Shown here piece after piece: positions 7,632 to 14,610 of a stretch of 15,919 nt of DNA. A program made the translations under genes and the position numbers. Every line of letters begins with the position of its first letter. The stretch's first letter is position 1. Source of the stretch: Cytidiella melzeri (taxonomy: Eukaryota > Basidiomycota > Agaricomycetes > Polyporales > Irpicaceae); the NCBI GenBank assembly GCA_022592445.1, contig JABYQR010000622.1, forward strand, positions 1-15,919, written 5' to 3'. The notes under the pieces were generated by a model. The model had not been told where the DNA came from, did no database searches, and saw only the letters and a list, made by a program, of their open reading frames with translations.

Positions 7632-8188
7632 TGACATGGATAGTCCAACAGAGACAGGATTTTTCCAACATTGTCACAAGTTTACAGCATTAGGCGCTTA
7701 TCTTGAGCACTTATTTTCTGGCAAGGAGTGTTACCGGACCTAACCCTAACCCGGGTCAGGTGACATTCTGCCTTATTTATCAATAGTCCAGACCCAAACC
7801 CTAGACTCAATCTGGAGCGGTTCCAGATCAACCTAGGCTATTGTTCTATTGTTCTCCTTCCATTGTTAGGGATTCCCCAGGGATTCCCCCAGTTCTTATT
7901 GTCCTATTGTCTTCTGTCTATTGTTAGGGATTCCCCAGGGATTCCCCCAGTTTTTATTATTCTATTGTCTTCCGTCTATTGTTAGGGATTCCCCAGGGAT
8001 TCCCCCAGTTTCTATTGTCCTATAGTTCCTGTTCTATGGTTCTATTGTTCTATTGTTCTAGCTCTATTGTTCTACGTACCCTGGTCCCTGATTGTTACCC
8101 TGGTCCTTTATTGTTCTTTTGTTACTCCAGCCCAACAGTTACTCCAGTCCTTAGTGTGGGAACTTGCGCACAGACCATCCAGACACAG

Positions 8189-8196
8189 TATATATA
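8189..8196 (+). promoter_or_regulatory. TATA box of the family A 3' LTR
   Basis: TATATATA followed by GTAG, at the same place as in the solo LTR. If still active it would drive outward transcription into 8230 and beyond. Confidence 0.6.
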
Positions 8197-8232
8197 GTAG
8201 ACCTTACTCTCCCTAGCTCTGCATCTTGACCT

Positions 8233-8313
8233 CTCTGTCATTTGCACTGCTAGGTGAGTTAATGCATGTAACATAGTATCATACCCTATTAACTCTGTCA
8301 TTTTCACTGCTAG
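8233..8313 (+). other. Intron-like segment bounded by direct repeats in the 3' LTR A
   Basis: Repeat copies at 8233-8253 and 8293-8313 differ at one base (G to T in the second copy). GTGAGT follows the first, ATTAAC precedes the second, and the 60-nt spacing is the same as in the solo LTR. Conservation of donor, branch-like site and acceptor in two independent LTR copies supports a functional unit. Confidence 0.5.
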
Positions 8314-8454
8314 TTTCCGGCCTCTGTGCCTGCTTGCCTGCTTATCATTGACGCTGACCTCGTTGTTGTCGTTGAAGATCCCTTTCCACTTCCATCCCCA
8401 TCCACTCCACCCTTGTTTAGGGTTTATCAGCACAGCAGCAGCTGCTCCACGACA

Positions 8455-9490
8455 AAAGCCCTACTGGCCACACCCGTCGCTACTTGCAATACCTCCTTCG
8501 CTACCTTATGCAACGGTTAGGACTCTTTCGACCCTCTCGCACATTTTTAACACAGCTCCACACATATTGTTCATGTGATCACCTCTCCGAGGTCTAGTGT
8601 GCTAGTTCCTAGCCCCTTTGTGTCCAGGGTGGTAGTTAGTGTTTCATCGCTCTCGAGTGACACAACAAATTTGAGCTTGATCAGCTAGATCAGAGCTCAT
8701 CACCAGAGAGAAGTAGGTGCAGAAGTGAAGTAGAGTGAAGAAAATGAGCTTAGGCAGGACTCATAACCTTTTACAAGGTATCAGTGAGAGCTTTGAGTGT
8801 AGAGAGAGGAGACTGAGGTGGTGGTCAGATGAAGAGATGGGGATCAAAAGTAGTTGTGTTGCATTGATCAAAGTAAGTCTTATATACAGTAACTACTGGC
8901 GCTAAGCACGCGATCAATGTGGAGTCTCAGTAGAGTCTCAGTATATTTGAACAAGATTAACTTGGACGTACGTACAGGAGCAGTGCAGTTGCGTCCACGA
9001 AACATATCTAACCATACATCTGAAACAATGGGTCAATTCTTCCGCCACAATCATTGCCTCCGTTGTTGGGATACACACAGAGTGCAATGTCCTCCTGCAG
9101 AAAAATCAGACATATTGGCATCCAGTGGGTATTCAATTGTGTTGTAAGTACTTCATTGCTTTTCAACATGTATTTTTTGTTTATACCTCAAGAATTCTTC
9201 CCCTTAGTATTTGCATTGATACTTGAAGTTTCTCTCAATGTATTATTAGTGGGCAATGTTGAGATCCCCACATAATAATGTTATTGAGAATTTTCTTACA
9301 GTATTCCATTGCTATAGACCTGAAGTATTTTTGTTATGAGGGTGGTCATCAATTCTCATGGATTTGACTATGCTCCTCATAAAACATAATATTCTTGTAT
9401 TTCTGTCACAACATCACAAAGTATATGTCATACAAATGGAGCTGCTAGCAAACAGAAGGTAATACTATTGCGTTAGCGGTAGGTGGTAGT
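8455..9490. other. Non-coding stretch
   Basis: No recognisable gene. The first part follows the 3' LTR directly and is pyrimidine-rich. At 8680-8860 the sequence is GA-rich on the + strand and includes a GGTATCAG motif (8779-8786). From 8880 to 9490 it is AT-rich. Short frames here show no domain or codon pattern I can defend. Confidence 0.45.
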
Positions 9491-9533
9491 AATGTTTTGT
9501 ATATAAAAGGGAATTACCTGAGAACAAAACATT
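9491..9533. promoter_or_regulatory. TATA box enclosed by a 10-bp inverted repeat
   Basis: AATGTTTTGT (9491-9500) and ACAAAACATT (9524-9533) are perfect inverted copies flanking TATATAAAAG (9500-9509). The arrangement could be a core promoter with a symmetric binding site. It lies 44 bp upstream of the ATG at 9553. Confidence 0.4.
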
Positions 9534-9552
9534 TCAAGAGGAAGCGGCAAGG

Positions 9553-9738
9553 ATGGCGAACAATGATAGTGAGACAGGAGTGATGAAAGCAAAAAGGCGA
9601 GGCGAATGACGTCAGCCTGACCCGGATGTCATCTACCATCTACAACGTGCATCTCCCATCAATCACACGCGGATTATCTCCGGCAATGTCCCTGCTCCCG
9701 CGCTCGCTGTCTACAACGATGAGCGCTGTATAGTATAA
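9553..9738 (+). pseudogene. Small hypothetical ORF with one in-frame TGA
   Basis: From ATG 9553 (context AAGGATGG) the frame reads MANNDSETGVMKAKRRGE, then TGA at 9607-9609, then continues in phase for 42 codons (including PDVIYHLQRAS, HTRIISGNV and PALAVYNDERC) to TAA 9736-9738. The TGA sits where CGA would give a run of charged residues, the same kind of change seen in the neighbouring decayed genes. A TATA box lies 44 bp upstream. No family recognised. It may be a first exon or a chance frame. Confidence 0.3.
9607..9614. promoter_or_regulatory. CRE palindrome TGACGTCA
   Basis: A perfect 8-bp CRE whose first three bases are the TGA of the small broken ORF. It is the second such site in the window. 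No regulatory role can be shown. Confidence 0.25.
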
Positions 9739-10122
9739 TTCCATGGCTTCCCCTTCGATTCACTCAGTTCTTTTTGGCTATATATGGTAATAGAGTGTGT
9801 AGAATATGATTATGAAGTCCGATTTAATAATTACTTGATAGATCTCTCACTGTAGCCAGATCTGTAGTGGCCACAGGGGTGTCTGGCCCTCTGTATATAC
9901 ATGTACTGTTCCTAACGTCTAGTGGCTTTGGTAAATTAATTTTGGATACATATTCGAAGAATTGGTGAAGAAACCATGTTATTTTAGACAAAGGAGAAGG
10001 TGCTATGCCTTGAACATGGTGGAGAGTAGAGATGGGTGGCCACACATGGGATCATCTTGTACAATAAGTTGCACACATAATTGAAAGTGTTTTCCCATGT
10101 ATATAGACGTAAAATAATGTGC
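9739..10122. other. Non-coding stretch left of the foldback element
   Basis: AT-rich, with isolated TATATA and GTATATAC sequences. No supported gene or repeat. Confidence 0.45.
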
Positions 10123-10952
10123 CCGATTGGCGGAATAGCGGCTGGGCCAATTGTAGTGCACCTGCTCCCCTCCTGCCTCCCAAAAGGTACAAAGCGCCCT
10201 CCCACTGTGTAACCATTGAGCGCGGGCTTGGCGCACCTATTCAGTCGTTTAGAGCACCCTAAAAAGCAATAGTACAAGGTATTAAATCCCCCCGCCGCTA
10301 ATTCTGACGCTTTTAAGATGCTACAAAGGTGAGAAAAGGCGAAATTGACATGCTCCCAAGCACATATCTGCCTGTGGAGGTCCCTACAGGCTGGGGGACT
10401 GTAGAATTCATTCAGAATTCTGAATGATTAACATACATGGTTCAGTATGTACAATATTTTACCTGAAGGGGATTGAAGCCTTACAGCCCCAGATACATGA
10501 AAATGACCCGAGAGCACAGCTGGTTTCATGAAGCTTTGTGCCGGGTCCTTGCACATCCTGGTGTTCCTGACGGCTTTTTCATGTATCTGGGGCTGTAGGG
10601 CTTCAATCCCCTTCAAATAAAATATTGTACATGCTGAATCATGTATGTTAAACATTATTCTGAATGAATTCTACAGTTCCCCAGCCTGTAGGGACCTCCA
10701 CAGGCAGATATGTGCTTGGGAGCATGTCAATTTCGCCTTTTCTCACCTTTGTAGCATCTTAGAAGCGTCAGAATTAGCGGCGGGGGGATCTAATACCTTG
10801 TACTATTGCTTTTTAGGGTGCATTAAACGACTGAATAGGTGCGCCAAGCCTGCGCTCAATGGTTACACAGTGGGAGGGCGCTTTGTACCTTTTGGGAGGC
10901 AGGAGGGGAGCAGGTGCACTACAATTGGCCCAGCCGCTATTCCGCCAATCGG
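10123..10952. mobile_element. Foldback element with roughly 380-bp inverted arms (MITE-like)
   Basis: The left arm 10123-10503 and right arm 10576-10952 are inverted copies, beginning CCGATTGGCGG and ending CCGCCAATCGG. By eye they match at well over 90%, with scattered substitutions and a few small indels. The spacer 10504-10575 is 72 bp and itself contains GACCCG and CGGGTC, which can pair. The left arm also holds a 20-bp perfect palindrome around CAGAATTCTG (about 10411-10430). No transposase is encoded and no clear target duplication flanks it. It is most likely a non-autonomous DNA transposon of foldback type. A transcript across it would form a long hairpin RNA. Confidence 0.85.
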
Positions 10953-11506
10953 TAAGACAACACGACCAACCACGAAGTGGCAATAGAAGTGTAAAGGTGT
11001 GAAAGCGCGGAAGTGTTAAAGTAATGCAAGGTGGTCTAAGAGTCCTAGTTTTACCTGTGCTAAAAGAGCGACAAGGTTTTTGTGATAAAGTTTATATGAA
11101 GGGAGCTAGACGGGCAACTACCACGCGTATCGCGGGTAAAAGGGCAAGTCGGCGCGGTGAAAGCGAAAGAGTTATAGCGCGGCTCAAAGAGAACGCGCGG
11201 GAGATGTCGCGGCTTGTAGGAAAACAGCGCGCAGGGGGGGGGGACGCAGAAGATAAACGCAGGCGCAATATGAATCTCGAACACAAAACGTGGTTGCTGG
11301 TGAAGATGAAATAGTCGCTGTAAAACGCGGGCGCAGTGAAAGTGAACGCAGTAAGCTCGATGCAGTGAAGATGAAACGCAACGCAGTAACGCAGTAAAAT
11401 AACGCAGTTACAAAGTAAACACAGTATAACGAAGCCGAAAGGAAACGTAAGAGAAAGATAAACTAATAGCGCGCGGGTCGCAGCAGAAGGCTATGTGAGA
11501 TCGCCG
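10953..11506. other. CpG-rich stretch with degenerate CGCAGT repeats
   Basis: No supported gene. At about 11325-11440 variants of AACGCAGTAA recur in loose tandem. A run of ten G lies at 11234-11243. GCGC and CGCG are frequent here, unlike in the decayed elements on the left. It lies 3' of the minus-strand reading frame that ends at 11507. Confidence 0.45.
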
Positions 11507-12034
11507 TCAATTGGACTCGGCAGACTGCGTGCGGGGGCGGTAGTGTAGAACCACACCTCCCGAGCGGCGGTGCGTATTACAGGCGAACGCGTGGCCAACA
11601 ACGACGTTGGTAGAGCTGGTAAGATTGAACTGCACTAGTTTGCACTCGTGATCCTCGCCTTCAAAGTCTGGAGATAGCCAGCAATCTGGGTGTGGCGCGC
11701 GCGGGCAATCGCAGTCGAGCGGGACGAAATGTCCTGTACGTAGGGGAATTGGGTGGTCGCTCTGAGTGTCGCAATAGGAGCAGTTATCAAGCGAGTCCGC
11801 AACAGAGGCGGCAGATGACGCTGGCGAGGGTGATTTAGGAGTTGATCTCTAAGGGGAGACCGTAGGCGCTGCTGAGGGCTCTGGCGGCGGCGTGGGCGCG
11901 GGGATGATGGGATAACGGCGTGGAATTTCGCGCGGGCGCGGGCTGAAAGGGCAACAGCCGCTGGGTGAATGGGGAACAGTGGGACAGCAGCGGCAGACTC
12001 GAGGCGGGTTGTCGTTGTTGGACGCCGCGGGCAT
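11507..12034 (-). pseudogene. Cys-rich hypothetical protein with one in-frame TAG
   Basis: On the minus strand, ATG at 12034 opens a frame of 175 codons ending TGA at 11509-11507, interrupted once by TAG at 11851-11849 (codon 62, where CAG would give Gln). The first part is Pro-rich with CRCC and GCC clusters. After the stop come a Ser/Ala/Pro segment, then a Cys/His-rich section: NCSYCDTQSDH, LDCDCPRAPHPDCW, EDHECK, HAFACNTHRR. The Cys spacing suggests metal binding or disulphides, but I do not recognise the family. A TATA box lies about 150 bp upstream. A longer overlapping minus-strand frame (12372-11635) is Arg/Ser/Pro-rich and looks like a composition artefact. Either the gene is a recent pseudogene, or this frame is itself chance in CpG-rich DNA. 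Confidence 0.35.
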
Positions 12035-12185
12035 AAACGTGGAAGAGATCGCAATGAGGCAACGCAGGAGAAGCTACAGCTAGGGACGCGAAGAGACTCC
12101 CTCGACGCGAATGCAAAGTGTAAAGTGTACTCTGGAAACTGGGGTGTGGATTGATTGATTTCTACGCAGTACAAGCAACACCTTT

Positions 12186-12192
12186 TTATATA
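12186..12192 (-). promoter_or_regulatory. TATA box for the minus-strand frame
   Basis: Read on the minus strand, TATATAAAAAGG, followed by a pyrimidine-rich stretch typical of fungal core promoters. It points toward the ATG at 12034. The family C LTR lies about 175 bp upstream of it, within the likely promoter region. Confidence 0.4.
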
Positions 12193-12435
12193 CCCTAAAG
12201 ACCCTCTCCTATATGTCCTAAACCCAAACGCAAGAGCGAGGAAACGGGGTGGCAGAATACTTCCGTCTGCGGAGGCAAAAATGCCCAGCGAGTCGACGCC
12301 CGGCGGGACACAGCGTTGGTCGACGCGGAGTAGCGGCGCGCGCACTTGCGCTGAAGAGGCGCCAACTGTCACAGATTTTCAATGTTTCTACAAGACTTGC
12401 CTTACCAGGCAACGGTATTATTAGGAAATATTTAA

Positions 12436-12536
12436 GCGCTTATTCAGCGCTTATCCGGCGTCTATTTAGGCGCTTATCCAGCGCTTATCCGGCGCTTATC
12501 AGGCGCCTATTCCGGCGCTTATTCTCAGTGCCTATC
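12436..12536 (+). repeat. GCGCTTATC minisatellite
   Basis: About nine degenerate units of 10-12 bp (GCGCTTATCC, with variants such as GCGTCTATTT and GCGCCTATTCC) in tandem. They lie in the proposed U3 of LTR C and are followed by two pairs of TGATGCGC. Confidence 0.8.
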
Positions 12537-12911
12537 AATTGATGCGCTGATGCGCCTTCTGTCTCTGATGCGCTGATGCGCTCCTTTCCTTATCTGTGTA
12601 TCACATGATAGAACTCTCTGGAACCTTGTGGAACTTGCTGGAACTATGATGTCATAGTATAGAACATTCCATTAGATGATGTCATAGTTCATAGAACCTT
12701 CTGGAAAAGTCTAGCCTTGTCTTAGAACAAGCTAGAACAAGTCTAGCCTTGGAGCTGGGTCATGGGGTCAGGTCATGGGGACAATTGCTATTGGTTGATT
12801 ATTGAAGCGGCACCACTAGGGCATAGGGCATGCTTAGTAAGGTAGATTACTTCGCTTACTCATGTAGGTATTAGGGGTCTTAGGGTAGTACCTGGGGTCC
12901 TCCCCTTCATG

Positions 12912-12919
12912 TATATATA
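12912..12919 (+). promoter_or_regulatory. TATA box of element C
   Basis: TATATATA followed by GAGG. A CT-rich initiator-like region follows (about 12945-13050). It is the likely promoter for the extra ORF and gag. Confidence 0.6.
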
Positions 12920-13057
12920 GAGGCACTCCTGAGGGCATATCCCCTCAGTCTTATCCACTCTGTTGATCAAGGACTACTTCGTACTCCCCAGTACTCACTC
13001 TCACCAACACTCTACTCTCTATCTCACTATCTCCCCTTCAAGTTTAACAACTATCTG

Positions 13058-13151
13058 GTGAGTGTAACCTTAACTGTTACATTTGGATAAGACTGCCCCT
13101 ACTCCCTCACGTCTTTGGACGTGCTGGAGGTTTCTTTCCCTCTTCTTCTAG
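13058..13151 (+). other. Candidate leader intron of element C
   Basis: GTGAGT at 13058-13063 and a polypyrimidine tract ending TTCTTCTAG at 13151 could define a 94-nt intron, with TTAAC (13070-13074) as a possible branch site. It lies about 140 bp downstream of the TATA box. Unlike families A and B there is no direct repeat at the two boundaries. Prediction only. Confidence 0.35.
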
Positions 13152-13184
13152 GTCTTGTGCCTGTGCGTGGGCCCCTCTACAAAT

Positions 13185-13554
13185 CCTCTAGAAATAGAGG
13201 TAGCCGGACCATAGGCTTTAAGTGGTAGTCGTGTCTAGGCCTTGCCTTGATGCGCACAACTTGAATCACCCTCTCGCCCGACGCTCCTAGAGCTGATCAG
13301 AGCAGGGGTTGGCATTATGCCAACATGATGAAAGTGTGCCTCCCCACAGGCGATAGTGGAGTCTGGTGTCAGACAGCTCGTTATAAGAGCTAGACAACAG
13401 GACTAGAAACCCATGAGTGCCTAGGCACGTAGACGGGTAACTTGTTCTGGCCGGACTTAGGGTCAGTGTAATACTGATCCGCCAACCATTTGCCGCACGG
13501 GTGGAACCGTGACGGAGATCCTATACACCACCGGACCTGGAGAGAGAATCCAGG
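13185..13554 (+). ncRNA. Hairpin-dense leader of element C
   Basis: Successive short inverted repeats: CCTCTA-GAAA-TAGAGG (13185-13200, a GNRA-type tetraloop), GTTGGC/GCCAAC (13308-13324), GTCTG/CAGAC (13361-13374), AGCTC/GAGCT (13375-13391), GTGC/GCAC (13417-13428) enclosed by CCC/GGG, an 8-bp stem with one G-T pair (13460-13480), CACGG/CCGTG (13496-13511) and CCTGG/CCAGG (13536-13554). This is transcribed leader upstream of the first ORF. It may act in packaging, dimerisation or internal translation initiation. I do not recognise a known ribozyme or structured RNA family. Confidence 0.4.
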
Positions 13555-13662
13555 CCGACGCCGGCACTACCCCACGCACACACAGGACCTCTCCTTTATG
13601 GAGATTTGTTCTGCACACCGCTGAGCTGTCAAGCTCATCACACTTTGTCACACACAGTCACC

Positions 13663-14441
13663 ATGCCATTTCCCGCTTCATCGCTGCTAGGTCTGGCCGC
13701 AAGGCCCCCTACTCTGTCCCTGTCCGCAACGAAGTCACCGGACTTCAAGAACGCCTCTCAGTCTCCAAGGAGACGCTCGACAAGTTCAAAGACGCTGGCA
13801 AGCCTCGCCGGCTCAAGTATCCCGACAACAAGCCTGTCATCAAGAGGATCGACCTCGAGGAGCAGGCTCGTACCACCATTGAGCATGAAGAGAACCAGGC
13901 TCGTATGAGACAGGTCTCTCATCTCATGTCTCAACTTAGCCTTCTCGATCGTATCGAGAAGCAAGAGAAGCAGGAAGCTGAAAAGCTTTCTCTTCTCCAG
14001 CGTATTGAAGAGCGCAACCAACGCGCTTTCATCCCCACTCCCACTCCGCTCCCCGCTTCTCTCCACTTCCGTAAAACGAAGTTGATACTTCGTCAAGAGG
14101 AGTTCGAACCGATGATCACAGCTGCCTGTCAAAGGCTTGAACCTGTGCTCAAGAAGCTGGACGCCTCCTTCTCGAGTGGTGGGCAATCATCTAACCACCA
14201 GCTCAACACTCGCAGGGAGAAAGCTCAGCTGCTGATCGGCCGTGTATTCATGGTTGAACAGTGGTTCAAGGAGAATCACACGGACAAGATGACGAATAGG
14301 GAATGGAGGATGTTGAAAAAGGACTTGAAGAGTTTAGGCAGGATTAGTTTTGTAGACATACATCGGAGATGGGGTTACATACTAGAATTGCTAGAAGGGC
14401 TGTTCGACATGAACGCCTTTGTATATGCGGAAATGGAATAA
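13663..14441 (+). CDS. Extra ORF upstream of gag in element C, coiled-coil protein (apparent -1 shift)
   Basis: ATG at 13663 has a good context (GTCACCATGCC) and opens MPFPASSLLGLAARPP. The clearly coding sequence continues in the next frame as YSVPVRNEVTGLQERLSVSK, so one base seems missing within the C run at 13705-13709. The intended protein would be about 259 residues. The middle is strongly charged and coiled-coil-like, with a repeated LLDRIEKQE / LLQRIEERN motif. It is followed by a short TPTPLP linker and a helical C-terminal half (EPMITAACQRLEPVLKKL, RVFMVEQWF, LEGLFDMNAF). No ATG exists in the second frame upstream of the coiled coil. No homology recognised; it is not the capsid-type Gag, which follows separately. 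It ends 169 bp before the gag ATG. Confidence 0.6.
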
Positions 14442-14486
14442 AATGTATGGGCTGACAAGCCTCATTTTACCCGGTGACAACTCCTG

Positions 14487-14538
14487 AAAAGGATTTAATG
14501 TGTGAAAACAACTCTGACAAGAGTTCAATGTGTGAAAA
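14487..14538 (+). repeat. Hairpin and direct repeats between the extra ORF and gag
   Basis: AATGTGTGAAAA occurs twice (about 14498-14509 and 14527-14538). Between them lies a perfect hairpin AACTCT-GACA-AGAGTT (14510-14525). TGACAA occurs three times in 14453-14519. The position just upstream of gag would suit a translation-control or packaging signal, or a primer-binding region if the LTR ended at 14479. Confidence 0.45.
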
Positions 14539-14610
14539 GTGGTGTTTCTCTTCTTCTTATACTAGAAATAGTATTTCGCTTATCCTTTGCTAACTAAGAA
14601 ATTAGAAGCA

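Larger units (their letters stand above)
7632..8454 (+). mobile_element. 3' LTR of the truncated chromovirus, family A
   Basis: 823 bp, TGACATGG to CCACGACA, collinear with the solo LTR at 795-1575. It has three copies of the tandem block beginning TTAGGGATTCC (7866, 7924, 7982; period 58 bp) against two in the solo copy. This accounts for much of the 42-bp length difference. The ATTGTT array is at 7838-8124 and the TATATATA box at 8189-8196. The intron-like module is at 8233-8313, with GTGAGT at 8254 and one mismatch in the second repeat copy. No target duplication can be tested because the 5' end of the element is missing. Confidence 0.92.
12367..13081 (+). mobile_element. 5' LTR of Ty3/Gypsy element C (3' boundary uncertain)
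   Basis: The start TGTCACAG is chosen because it begins with TG and directly precedes the repeat-rich U3. The U3 holds GCGCTTATC-type repeats (12436-12536), four TGATGCGC (12540-12581), and repeated GAAC, GATGTCATAG and GGTCATGGGG motifs. A TATATATA box lies at 12912-12919, followed by a CT-rich stretch. The end at CTGTTACA (13081) is proposed because TTTGGATAAGACTG follows and could be a primer-binding site. The resulting 715 bp is similar to families A and B. An alternative end is TGACA at 14475-14479, which would make a 2.1-kb LTR containing the extra ORF. The 3' LTR is outside the window, so neither can be proven. Confidence 0.5.

Noticed and set aside
8773..8790. GGTATCAG motif resembling a Copia-type primer-binding site
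   Set aside because: No convincing LTR ends at this point and nothing Gag- or pol-like follows, so it is probably chance.
11024..11314. 96-codon Arg/Lys-rich + strand frame and its minus-strand shadows
   Set aside because: Purine-rich low-complexity composition with no domain; adjoins degenerate CGCAGT repeats and looks like a composition artefact.
12358..12366. GGCGCCAAC next to LTR C, read on the minus strand as a TTGGCGCC primer-binding site
   Set aside because: It would require an LTR on the minus strand ending at 12367, but TATA box, repeats and gag all place the element on the + strand.
11635..12372. 245-codon minus-strand frame
   Set aside because: It runs through the TATA box and pyrimidine-rich promoter region into the LTR edge, and is Arg/Ser/Pro-rich. 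The overlapping 175-codon frame with Cys motifs is a better candidate.
13185..13500. Group I intron or known self-cleaving ribozyme in the hairpin-dense leader
   Set aside because: No recognisable P, Q, R, S core elements or hammerhead core (CTGANGA with GAAA in the right order) could be found.
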